Below, piece after piece: positions 1-9,547 of a DNA stretch of 15,995 nt. Below the pieces are notes generated by a model, which did no database searches, was not told where the DNA came from, and saw only the letters and a program-made list of their open reading frames with translations. Numbering within the stretch: the first letter of the stretch is position 1; each line of letters starts with the position of its first letter. Source of the DNA: Ochromonadaceae sp. CCMP2298 (lineage: Eukaryota; Sar; Synurophyceae; Ochromonadales; Ochromonadaceae). The translations under genes and the position numbers were made by a program. Location of the stretch: positions 1 through 15,995 of the forward strand of contig MU634092.1 of NCBI GenBank assembly GCA_026770595.1, written 5' to 3'.

Positions 1-342
1 AGGTATGGGCGGCAGCTGGTAATCTGAAGGGGACAAAAGAGATTAAAGTGATCAGGAGCAAACAAAAGACTTTTCAAAATGTGTAAAATCCTCTCCCTGT
101 TTCACTCTTCTAGATTCCCCCGATGCTGTACTTGCATTTCACATTTCACGCCTAGATGCTTTTCGCATTTTAACTTACTTAAAGAGCACTTAATACTATT
201 ACGGGGAGATTTTGACTCGAACTCGCCTTCCAAGATTGCGTACAGAATCTAATTTATACTTTGTTACAGATGATACAGATGTTACAGAAGAGACTTGATA
301 CCAAGATTAAATGATACCTGTCTGGCAGCAAAGCGTCTGCCG
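1..342. other. AT-rich 3' flank of the Arf-GEF gene
   Basis: There is no protein-like frame here, and composition drops sharply in GC relative to the gene. On the minus strand, TTTAA|GTAAGT (GT at 178-177) and CCCCTTCAG|ATTACC (AG at 25-24) form a good splice pair bounding a possible 155-nt intron. This could lie in the Arf-GEF 3' UTR or belong to the next minus-strand gene. I see no AATAAA hexamer and no tRNA. Confidence 0.5.
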
Positions 343-3300
343 CTAAACGATTTGAACCTTGGATGCTGTCTTCCCTCGCGAGGCTTGGGAGGGCGTGGGT
401 GCCTTAAGGGTGCGGGGGTGAGAGGCGTGGTGTGTGTGGGTGTGGGGGCTGGGGCTGCCAGTAAACAGGCGTGTCTGTGCAGCGCTGGGGGTAGTGGTAC
501 TGGGGGAGGAACTGGGGTTAGGGGGGCTTGCTAGCTGGCGGGCCTCCTGCTTCTCTTGTTGGCTGCTAAGCTGGTTGTTATTCTGGTTGTTTTGGTGTGC
601 AGAGCTTGTCTTGGGGCTGGATGCTTCGAACAGGGGGGTCAAGTTACGCACCGGGGTGAGGGCCAGGGTCGCCTCTGGAGGCGTCCTCGCCTCAGTCTCA
701 GAGATCTGCAACGTGTCGCAGGGGGTATCCAGCGCGTGGGTTGCAGGGGCTGGGGCAGTGTCAGAGGCAGAGACAGGAGCAGAGGCAGGAGCAGAGGCAG
801 AAGCAGAAGCAGAGGCAGAAGCAGAAGCAGAGGCAGAAGCAGAGGCAGAAGCAGAGGCAGAAGCAGAGGCAGAAGCAGAGGCAGAAGCAGAGGCGGAAGA
901 GGCAGGAGCAGCTGGTGTGCCTTCCGCGCCTTTGCCTGCCGTGCCCATGCCTGCGCTGAGCGGCGCGAGACGTAGAGTGGGCGTGGTGCCATCCCGGCCA
1001 AGTGGGGAATTGCCAGACACAGAGCCACTGACATCACCACGTGGAAGTCTACTGGGGGAAGTCGGTGACTGTGCGTGTGTCTGCGTCTGCACCTGTGTCT
1101 GCGCCTGCACCTGTGTCTGTGCCTGCACCTGTGTCTGTGCCTGCACCTCTCCCTCCGCAGGCTCAGGGGGCAGCTGCTCTGCGACTGCCACGGCCCTTAT
1201 CAGCGCAGCGTGCAGTGCGGCATCGCGCTGACGCAGAGAGGCGGGGAAAGTCGGGAAGAGGGAGCAGATCGTCTGCCAGGTGAGCAGCAGCAGGTAGCCG
1301 TCACGCGCTTGCGTCTGCGCCCCTGTCGCTGCATCTACCGCCCCTGCCTCTAATGCCCCCGTCGCAGCCGCTTCGACAGGCCCCTGCGCAGGACCAGCAG
1401 CCAAAACATCCACCCCACTCTGGCTCTGGCTCCGGCTGGAGTCGACTCCCTCACTGCTCACACTCCTCGTGCTCGCGCTGGGTGGGCGGCGCGCTCCATT
1501 GGTGGAGTCGTCATCGATGGACGCCAGCAGCGGCTGCACCAGCCAGCCCAGCAGCCCGAAGTACGAGGCGGACTTGGCGACCACCTCTGCCGGGGCCAGG
1601 GGGGGCGCTGGGGAGGGGAGAGTAAGGGCGTGCCCGGCTGGCAGTCGCAGCAGCCGCAGCAGGCGCTCGAGATGGGCGCACATCTCCCCGTGCCAGGGGT
1701 GGCGATGGGTCGCCTGTGCGTTGGTGGCCAGCACTGACACGAGCCGCAGCCACACCGGCCGCACCTCCCGGCCCTCCAGCAGCCCCCATGCACCAGCTAG
1801 GGCGTCGCAGAGCAGCAGGCAGCCGCGACTGCAGCCAGCCATCACCTCCACTGATGCGAGTTTCTGACCCTCCGGGCCTGCGCGGGCGAGAAGGCTGAGC
1901 GGCAGGCGGGCACTCAGCTCGCGCAGCAGGCGCAGCCACGCGCCCAGGGGCATGCCCGCCCTGCCCCCCGCGAGCAGCATAGTGTGCAGGAAGTAGGCTG
2001 CGTGGGGGGAGAGGTGGGGGTCGGGGCTGGCGGTCAGCTCGGCGAGTGTCTTGCCAGTCTCCACCCACAGGGCCTCCACGTCTGGGCGGGCGAGGTAGAT
2101 GCAGCGAACGGAGACGGAGGGCCCGCCGAACAGCGCGCCTACGCTTTTGGGGCTCTTGGGGCGGACAGTTCCCTGGATCGTCAGAGCAGGTGCAGCCGCG
2201 ACTCCGTCACTACCACCACCGATAGGTGTCTGGGCTAGACGGGTTACTCCAGCGGATGAGGGCGCACTGGCTAGATCACTCCTGCCCTGCGCCGCCTGCG
2301 TCTGAGCCTCTCCCTGAGGCCCAGCGACCCCTGCCCCACCCGCACCCCCCGTAGGTTCAGCAGCAGGGACATCGCCATCACCCGCTGGAAGTTCAAACAC
2401 AACGCGCTCCTCCCCACCCGCCCCCGCACCAACAATCGTACCCGCACCTGTACCCGCACCTGTACCCACCCCCACGCCCTTAAAGGAGCTGCGAGCTCCC
2501 AGAGAGCGGGCGGGCCTACTTTCGGGGACGGGACTCCCACCTACACCTACACCAGCAGGGAGGCAGCTTTGGCGCGACCAGTAGCCAGCCAGCGCCATCA
2601 GCCCCAGCTTAGCTAGGTGCGGCAGCGAGTCTCGAATGAACAACTGCTCTGCGGAGACGTCCCCCCCTGCACCCGCCCCCGCACCAGTTATCCTGCCCGC
2701 AGCGCTGCTCTGGTTGCGCGTCTCTCCGGGGGGGTGTAGGGGGGAGGCGTTGGGGGGGGGGGGGGGGGGGGGGGGGAGATGGAGGGGTGGAGGGAGAGAG
2801 GGAGTGAGGGAAAGATAGGGGGATGTTGGGTGAGAACACATATACACCAATACATCCGCCGATATACCAATCAATCCCGTCCATCAAATATTATATACGT
2901 CATACAAATTCATCATACCCGTGTATATACCGCAGCACCAGGTGGCGACAGGGGGTGAAGTTGAGGTCCCCGATGAGCTCGTTCGTCAGCAGGTAGTCCA
3001 CGCCCCGCCACACGAAGGAGCGGCCTGCGGGGGCAGAGGTGGCGGCAGAAAGGAGGCTGAATATGAGGTACCACTGCTCCAGAGTCATGTTGATGGAGTT
3101 CTGGTGCGCAGCTCTGCGGGGGGGGGGGAGGTAAGGAATGGGCGAGAGAGATTGGGGAGGGTGAGGAAGGCTGGCGCAGTAGCACGAACAAAGACAATGT
3201 GCGAAGTACGATGCTGCAAATATTCTGAGACGACCGGGGGCCTACGTCATGTATGTGCTATCTTCTATAAACGTCTAATATTTACACATTATGTCCTATT

Positions 3301-6300
3301 GCGGTCGCTTACTTGATCAGGGCGAGCGCCCCCGCGCCCAGGCGGTCTGACAAGTTGCATACGATCTCGCTAGGCAGCCCGCGGATCATGCGTAGGGAGA
3401 GCCACACAGACTGCGCGTCGACGCCCATGCCCCCACCCACATGGGACCCAGCCCCGTCCATGAGGCTCACAGTGGCGCGCACGATGATGGAGATGCAGCG
3501 CTCGAGGAAGTAAGGACACGAGCCGAACATGTCCACGTTGTCCTCCAGCACCAGTCTGAGGAATTCGTTCATCTCCCCCCAGTGGCGGCGCAGGTTCTGT
3601 CTGCTGGAGAAGAGGATGTGGCAGATCCACTCCAGCAGCGCGACGGCGTCCAGCTCGGTGGCGCGGGGGGGCAGCTGCTCGGCGAGGTAGGCCTCCAGCT
3701 CTGCGGCGCTGAGGGAGTCCACTGAGGTGCTGCGCAGGGCCTGGGGCCGCACACCGCCCATACCCATACCCATACCGCCCAAACCGCCTATACCCCCCAT
3801 ACCACCCCCGCCCATACCGCCCATACCGCCCATACCCCCAATACCACTCATACTGCTCATACCGCTCTCCTGCAGCGACCCCGACGGCGTGGAGGCACCG
3901 CTAAGGCTTTGGCTCCAAGAGGGACGGCGAGCGCCAGGGGACGAGTCAACACTGCGCTCCATTCCTTGCCCCATACCCTGCCCCTTTTCCATACCCACAC
4001 CCTGCCCCTGCGCCTGTCCCTGCGCAGGTGCCATAGCGAGGTCGTCCAGCATGCCCACCAGAGCGCCCAGCATCACGCGCAGCAGCACTGTAGATGCGCC
4101 ACCGACGCCGCTACCGCCACTGGCCCCGACCCCGCCAGCGCTCCCGCCCCAACCGCCCCCCCCTGCACCTACACCTGCACCTGCGCAGAAGAGCGCCTCG
4201 GGGCGTGCGGCGGTCAGGACAGCCTTCAGCAAAGCGTCGTCCGGCCGAAGGGGGTCGCCGCTCATGTCCACGAAGGGGGAGGCGTTGGTGTTGCGGTATA
4301 GGTTGGGCAGGTCCAAAGTGCCCGCTCCCGCACTCAGCCTGGGGCGACCCTCGGGTGCCGCGAAGAGGAAGCCGCCTATGCTGGAGAGCCAGGTAGACCC
4401 GCCCGTGCGCACGCTGGCCGTCACGTTTCCTGGGGTGCCCCCTCCCCCGCCGCCTCCTACGCGCTCTAGCGTCAGACCGTACGCCTCGAGGTAGCAGCGG
4501 TGCGCGTAGACGGAGGGGGGCACTGACTTGGCACTGACCGGCCCCGGCTGTCCCACCTGCCCCATATTCCCCATGTGGGACTGGGGTGCCTCGTCTGCCT
4601 CTGTGTCAGTGAAATTGTCCCCAAAATTGTAGAAATCGTCGACAATTAGCGCCAACGCCGGGGGCAGCGCGCCCCTCGCGCGAACCCACGTGAGCAGGCC
4701 CAGCACCGCCGCCCACCCCTGCTCCTGCATAGAGTCGGGCGCGGCCTGCGCCAGGGCCAGCACTATCTTCGTCAGCAGCTCGCCCTTGACGAGACTCGAC
4801 TCGCACCAGCTGACGGCCTTGGTCCCGGTTGCCCCCTGTCCCTGCTGCCCCTCCGCCTGTGCCTGCATCTGCCCCATCCCCACACCGGTGTCCTGCCCCT
4901 GCCCCTGCCTCGCTGAACCACCCGCAAGCAAGGCCCCACTCGTGTGCAGGTGCGGGTGCGCCGACGCAGCGGCAGAGGCAGAAGAAGAGGCAGAGGCGGA
5001 ATCGGATGCAAAGAGACTACTTTCTGCAAATGCGCCCCCCTGCCCTCTCAGTCCCTGCCCCAGCAGGTCTGACAAGTCCGCCCCCACTAGGGCGTGCAAG
5101 TCTGCCCCCATGTCCGCCTGCCACTGTCCGAAAGAGGCAGCCTGCGACAGCGCGTAGGCTGTGTAGGTCTGCGCCCTTCCCCGTTCCATAAGCCCCTGCG
5201 CCCTACTGGCCATCATCTGCACCAGACTGGAAAGCAGGCCGTGTAATCTGTGGTGCACGCATACCATAGCGAAGTCCCAGATTCCCTGGAACAGTCTTGC
5301 CACCAGAGAGTCGTCTCCGACGTGCTCCCACAGCACCACGAGTGTCTCCAGCACAGGCCCCGCCATGGACAAAAACATATCACGCTCGCAGGGGCCTGCG
5401 GGGGGCGGGGGCTGTGTCTGCGCCTGCACCTGCGCAAGGTTGGACTGACTGAACGCCCGCGCACACAGCGTAGGGGTGAACGCCGCCTTAGCCTGGTCCG
5501 CCTTCCCCCTGTTCAGCAGCTTCGTCCACAGCGCAGCGTCTGTGAAATCCACCAATGCTGAGTGGGAGTCGTTCAGCTCCACGTCCACCTGTATCTGGCG
5601 AGCCTTTATTTCGTCGAAAAGGTCTTCGAGGTACATTTGGGGCAGGTCCTGTTCGTCGTTGATGCCCCGGTTGTTGCGCACGAACTGCACCTTGGTCATC
5701 TTCTTGCTCTGAGGTATCTGCGAGTTGTGCAGGTCTGTGTTGAGCATTATCGTGCTGAAGGCCAGAATGAAGGCCGCATCGGCGCTAGCGAAAGGCCCCC
5801 CCTTGCCCAGGAACTCGAAGAGTCGGCCTGCGAATGCCTCCATTATCCGGTCTATGCACTGCGCCTCGCCGGGTAGTTTGAAGTCGCCCAGGAAGGCCCT
5901 CAAAGCGTCTGCGAAGCTAGCGCTGGCTGAGAAATCGAACGTCTTGGCGTACTCGCGCAGCACGGCTGCATGGAAGGGGTACCGGTCTGCAGGCCCCTTG
6001 GAGACGAACTCACCAATTTGGGACTTGCCCAGGCCCGGGGTGTGGCGCAGAAATCGCGCGAGAGCGGGGGCGTCGATGCCGGTGCTGGGCTCGAGTATGG
6101 GTGCGGGTGTGGGTGTGGGAGCAAGGGTAGAGGCTGAGGCAGGAGAAGCAGGGGCAGGGGTCGCACTAGTTGATGCATAGGCAGTAGTGGCAGTCGAGGC
6201 AGAGGCAGCAGATGCAGCAGAGGCACTGTCGTTCACACCTCCGCCCTCGCCTCCGCCACCGCCACCACTACCCGACTCGCCTACTTTCCCAACCTTCCCA

Positions 6301-9042
6301 GCATGTGCATGTGCGCTGTGCGCTGTATGTGCGCCGAGTGCTTCTGGCTGAGTGGGCGTCTTCTCGAGCAAGCCCAGGTCCATGGCTAGTCTAATCCACT
6401 CCGTCTTGAGGGGTTTTTGGTTGAATCTCTCTGCGGCGACCTTGGTCTTTTGCTTGAGCAGCTTCCGCTGGCGCAGGGTCTGATTCGAGAGAGTGTGCAT
6501 TTGTGTGTTTGTACCGGGGAAGAGAGAGGGATGTGAGAGGGTGAGAGCAGGGGCATAAGTGATCGATAAAACAAGTGAGCAATAAGGATGTAGCAGGTCA
6601 AAGTAAAAAAAACAAGATAGACAAGGCACGCGTAGGATCTGCATTCTCCCAGCCCCAGCCCCCGATCCCACCTACCTCTGTACGCCTAGCTTGCTCGTGG
6701 AATGCGCCATGCAGCTCCTCGCCCCCGCGCCCGTACCCAGGCCCATACCCGGTAACGTATGCAGATCCCCCGGGTCCATACCCCGACCCCAATCCAGAGT
6801 ACAGATGCTCAGTCGCACTGCTGCCGGCTGAGCAGAAGGAGGAGCCGCGACTGGCACTGAGCCCGCCCTGCCCCCCCACAGCTTGGGCACCTATGTCTAC
6901 GCCTGCACCTGCGCCTGCACCTGCACCTGCGCACAACTCAATTCCCACCCCCGCGGTCCCAACCCCGCCCCCATCAGCCCCCGCGTTGTCGCGCGCCGAG
7001 TCCAGAATGTCGAGGGCGTCGAAGGTGGGAGAAGAGCAGTTGCTCTCGCACCACAAATCAACCTGGTCAACCTCCGCCTCTGCCCCCTCCTCTGCTTCTG
7101 CCCCTTCCTCTGCCTCTATCTCTGCCCCTCCCTCTCCTTCTGCCTCTGCCCCCCCTGCCCCACTGGTCCCACCAACTCCACCGGCACCAGTACTACGCCT
7201 GTCGCCGGAGCTATCGGAGGCAGAGGGAAGGGCCCGGTGCTGCTGGATGGGCGAGAACCGAGGCACCCCAGATCCAGATCCAGGCCCCACACCACCCTCA
7301 GCACTCACACCTCCAGTACTCACACCTGTACCTAAACCAGCACTTTTGCTAGACCCCCGCACCCCACGCACCTGCCGCACCCCCTGTGTGGTCTCCTCTG
7401 CCTCTGCCTCCACCTCCACTTCCCCCGCCCCGTCCGCCTCACCCGCCCCCACACACTTGCTCACCACCGACCGCAGCACCGCCAACATCCCGTCGATAGC
7501 AAGGCGGTTCGCGATGCTCAGCCGTATGTACTGCAACCCCCGTCCCGCATCTGCGCTCTGGCCGGTGAGGCTTTCCAGGCCGAAGAGGCTGCCGCTGTAG
7601 GGCGCGTGGGAGAGGGACTGCGAAGGGGAGGGCGCAGAGCGACCCACGCCCACCCCAGAGACTACGGAGTGGAGCGATCGGGGAACAGCTTGCGTGCAGA
7701 GCAGTGTAAGGATGGAATCGAACAGGTCTGAGCACTGCATGTCGCAGTCGTAGTTGGAGTAGATGTCGTGCAGCAGCGCAGGCTCGCGGCAGAACTCCAA
7801 AAGACTCTCTAGGGCCAGTTCCTCCTTCGCGCTGGCGCTATACCCGCCGCCGCCCCCGCCCCCCGCGCTAATCAACCTCAGATGCACGGAGATAAAGAAC
7901 ACCTCCAGCTGCACCTTCATGTGGTCTTTTAAAGACACGAAGAGGTTGAAGACCACGCGCAGGGACGCCGAGAGGATGGCGAGATCATCCGACTGAGACG
8001 CGCGCAGGAGCGTGCGGCACACCTCGTCGCAGAGTATGTCCACCAGCGGGGCGACGGAGCTTAGCGCGGGCCCGCCAGCCTCCAGCGCGATATTAATCAG
8101 CACCATGGCGAACTTGACAGTGTCTGGGGAGTGCTTCTGCAGGTCCGCTAGGTCGGACAGGTGGGTCATCATCTTGCCCAGCAGCAATGTGAGGCCTACG
8201 GGGCTGGTGAGGTTAAAGTGCTGCTTGATGGAGTCCCAGCTGCGCCCCTGCAGATTCTGCGCCTGCAATTGCTCCTGCGCGTGATCCTGTCCCTGCTCGT
8301 CTGCACTCCTCTGCTCCAGCAACTCCTGTGTCGCGATATCCAGAATGGCTGGATTTATGCTGCGCCCCAGTGGGGACACACTCACATCGCTGGTGCCAGG
8401 GACAGGGACAGGGGTAGGAGTAGGGGTGAACCCAATTCTGCCGAACACGGAGAGGGTGAGATGCACAAGCGCGTTCTCCGCCTCGCTGCGCAGGATCTTG
8501 GAGGCCCGGTAGTGGTTGTGTATGGAGATGCAGGTGCTGTAGAGGTCCCACGCAGACGCGATGGTCAGCAGGCTCGACGCCTCGGAGCGATAGCAGAGCG
8601 CAGATAGCTCCAGCAGCTTCATCAGTATGAGCTCGTCTGCTTCCCAGTCTGTCTCCTCGAAGACGCAGTGCGAGATGCAGCGAGCGATCAGGTCGATGCC
8701 CTGCTGCACGCGTGGGCACTGCACGGTCAGAAACCCGTACAGGGCAAATTTACATAGGGACGTTAGTGCCGCACTGGTCAGCGGTCCACTGGCTTTGTCG
8801 GACACGATTATGCTGTAGAAGGGGAGGATGTACATGACACAGTCCACCTGGCGCAAGTCGTGGTAGCCCTCAAGGTACTCGTTCAGACGCCTAAAGGACT
8901 GCACCAGCACGTCCTCCTCGACGTACGACGTGTCCCGTGCTCGCGACTGGTGCGACCATCGTGTGTTGAGGCGCATGAGGGTCAGCAGCGAGTGGATCTC
9001 GCCTTTGATGCAGCTCACGCCATTCACGTTTCGTCGGTCCAT
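343..9042 (-). CDS. Large GBF1/GNOM-type Arf guanine-nucleotide exchange factor (four exons)
   Basis: Deduced exons are 9042-6676, 6479-3313, 3113-2919 and 2692-343, giving about 2,692 residues with stop TAG at 345-343. Family role: it exchanges GDP for GTP on Arf GTPases at cis-Golgi/ER-Golgi membranes to start COPI coat assembly. Visible order: a DCB domain at about residues 1-200 (IKGEIHSLLTLMRLNTRW; DELILMKLLELSALCY); HUS at about 275-527 with the HUS box NYDCD near 431; a Ser/Gly/Glu-rich linker; Sec7 at about 808-1085 with the glutamic finger in LPGEAQ (E994) and the second motif IMLNTDLHN; then HDS regions (LWTKLLNRG; WGEMNEFLRLVLEDN; RPVWLRLVSVLATNAQA; LLLLTWQTICSLFP). The DCB and HDS resemble GBF1/GNOM rather than BIG/Sec7p. 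The start at 9042 has a good Kozak context (GCCATGG). It is far longer than human GBF1 (about 1,860 residues) because of Ala/Ser, Gly/Met and Gln/Thr tracts. The third splice junction and the extreme C-terminus are the least certain parts. Confidence 0.9.
761..912. repeat. Hexanucleotide repeat encoding an Ala-Ser dipeptide run
   Basis: About 25 near-perfect copies of a 6-bp unit (gcagag/gcagaa on the plus strand) encode alternating Ala and Ser in the C-terminal tail of the Arf-GEF on the minus strand. The unit has no stop in any frame, so every frame on both strands stays open here. The units alternate between two synonymous Ser/Ala codings, which points to replication slippage as the origin. 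Confidence 0.93.
1069..1155. repeat. 18-bp tandem repeat encoding QAQTQV units
   Basis: Roughly four copies of an 18-bp unit (cctgcacctgtgtctgtg type on the plus strand) encode Gln-Ala/Val-Gln-Thr-Gln units on the minus strand in the poorly conserved C-terminal tail of the Arf-GEF. Copies differ by single transitions. Confidence 0.85.
2693..2918 (-). other. Intron 3 of the Arf-GEF gene (boundaries ambiguous)
   Basis: An intron is required because the frame encoding NFTPCRHLVLRYIHG stops at 2900 while the C-terminal HDS frame begins further on. The preferred join is CACGG|GTATGA (GT at 2918-2917) to GGGCAG|GATAAC (AG at 2694-2693), phase 2. Other in-frame combinations are donor CTGCG|GTATAT (exon end 2931) with the same acceptor, or TTT|GTATGA with an acceptor at AACCAG|AGC. 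The intron contains a 25-nt C run on the coding strand (2752-2776). Confidence 0.55.
2752..2776. repeat. 25-nt poly-G (coding-strand poly-C) tract
   Basis: An uninterrupted run of 25 G on the plus strand lies in intron 3 of the Arf-GEF gene, upstream of the probable acceptor. The length should be treated with caution because such homopolymers are often miscounted in sequencing. Confidence 0.95.
3114..3312 (-). other. Intron 2 of the Arf-GEF gene
   Basis: The donor is GATCAA|GTAAGC (GT at 3312-3311). The acceptor follows an 11-nt C run: CCCGCAG|AGCTGC (AG at 3115-3114). It is 199 nt and phase 2. It joins ...LGAGALALIK to AAHQNSINMTLEQWYLIF, which matches the HDS region of the GBF1 family where a helix is followed by a W..LF/IFSLL helix. 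Confidence 0.88.
3756..3866. repeat. 9-bp repeats encoding a Gly-Met-rich tract
   Basis: Repeats of the type cataccgcc on the plus strand encode a GGMGGMGG-like tract on the minus strand. It lies in the linker between HDS segments of the Arf-GEF, just upstream of the conserved SVDSLSAAELEAYLAEQL helix. It is probably a disordered linker. Confidence 0.88.
6078..6365 (-). other. Low-complexity insert inside the Sec7 domain
   Basis: Residues 828-923 of the deduced Arf-GEF are a 96-residue Ala/Ser/Gly/Thr/Pro-rich stretch. It lies between the first Sec7 helix (FNQKPLKTEWIRLAMDLGLL) and the next (IDAPALARFLRHTPGLGK). In most family members these helices are separated by only a few residues. The rest of Sec7, including the glutamic finger, is intact, so this is most likely a disordered surface loop. 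Frame is kept throughout and there are no splice consensus ends that would make it an obvious intron. Confidence 0.8.
6480..6675 (-). other. Intron 1 of the Arf-GEF gene
   Basis: The donor reads GAG|GTAGGT (GT at 6675-6674) and the acceptor reads GAATCAG|ACC (AG at 6481-6480). It is 196 nt and phase 0. It removes the unrelated tails of both flanking reading frames and joins ...QARRTE to TLRQRKLLKQ, placing the conserved basic helix before FNQKP just as in GBF1 proteins. Confidence 0.88.
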
Positions 9043-9123
9043 GGCGACTCCCTTCTTGCCGCAGCGCCAGCGACTTGGTTGATCGCCCAAACTGCGCACG
9101 TACCGATGCCGACCGATGAAGAA

Positions 9124-9184
9124 GATAAAGTAGAGGCGGAGCCGCGCCCAGTCGATAAAGTAGATAAAGTAGAGGCGGAGCCGC
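9124..9184. repeat. 22-bp direct repeat in the Arf-GEF 5' flank
   Basis: Two identical 22-bp copies lie at 9124-9145 and 9163-9184, with core gataaagtagaggcggagcc. A partial third copy of the first 9 bases (gataaagta) starts at 9154. The array sits about 80-140 bp upstream of the Arf-GEF start codon. It may be promoter or 5'-UTR sequence or simple slippage. Confidence 0.9.
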
Positions 9185-9197
9185 TAACCCTAACCCT
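9184..9197. repeat. Telomere-like CTAACCC tandem motif
   Basis: The plus strand reads ctaaccctaaccct, two units of the TTAGGG-type telomere repeat read from the other strand. It abuts the 22-bp repeat array and lies about 140 bp upstream of the Arf-GEF start. Such a motif could be an interstitial telomere scar or a telo-box-like promoter element. Two units can also arise by chance. Confidence 0.6.
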
Positions 9198-9547
9198 CCA
9201 ACGTCCAACAACCCCTCCAACAACCCCTCCCCACATCTGCGCATTGGAATGGGTACGTTCCCAGGTTCCCATTTTTGAGCATCTACGTATACTGGAATAT
9301 AACTTAAATGAAAATGAAATATCTGAGCAGGTTCTTGCGTAGCATTTAATGGGTTAAATATGGGTATTAGTATAAACATCTCCATTTAACTGTCTGCGCT
9401 GTGGACTGCTATGCTGGGAGTTGTAGAGGTACATGGAAACATTATTGATACAACCGATTTACACTGTCCGAAGTGCACTAGGAACTATACTGCTGCCTAC
9501 TGCACACCGCACACTGCACACGCAACTATATATACACTCTCAGCCGT

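Larger units (their letters stand above)
9043..9547. other. Intergenic spacer: 5' flank of the Arf-GEF, 3' flank of the GTPase gene
   Basis: This 505-bp spacer lies between two genes of the same orientation. The half next to the Arf-GEF start is GC-rich and holds short direct repeats and a telomere-like motif. The half next to the GTPase stop codon is AT-rich. I see no AATAAA hexamer downstream of the GTPase stop and no convincing TATA box. No reading frame here resembles a protein. Confidence 0.7.

Noticed and set aside
185-260. tRNA-like T-loop sequence (minus strand GAGTTCGAGTC)
   Set aside because: The five-base stems around the loop do not pair, and no matching acceptor arm or A box is present within tRNA distance.
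761-1155. CRISPR-like array
   Set aside because: The repeats are contiguous and coding, with no unique spacers, in a eukaryotic gene.
434-1231. Plus-strand open frame of 265 codons with an EAEAEA run
   Set aside because: It is the complement of the Ala-Ser repeat and low-complexity tail of the Arf-GEF. The 6-bp unit has no stop in any frame, so openness carries no information.
3129-3197. Alternative minus-strand frame with MSLFVLLRQPSSPSP preceding exon 3 of the Arf-GEF
   Set aside because: It is translated intron sequence in a different frame. The phase-2 splice at 3312/3114 restores a frame matching GBF1-family HDS sequence.
3727-4494. Plus-strand Pro-rich frame of 255 codons
   Set aside because: It is the complement of the Gly/Met repeat and linker of the Arf-GEF. 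Proline periodicity follows from the 9-bp repeat.
6575-7600. Plus-strand open frame of 341 codons, Pro/Ser/Ala-rich
   Set aside because: It is antisense to the low-complexity linker of the Arf-GEF first exon, with no recognisable domain.
9043-9099. Upstream extension of the Arf-GEF start to 9099
   Set aside because: The codon at 9099 is GTG, not ATG. The ATG at 9042 has a strong Kozak context and directly precedes the conserved DCB sequence.
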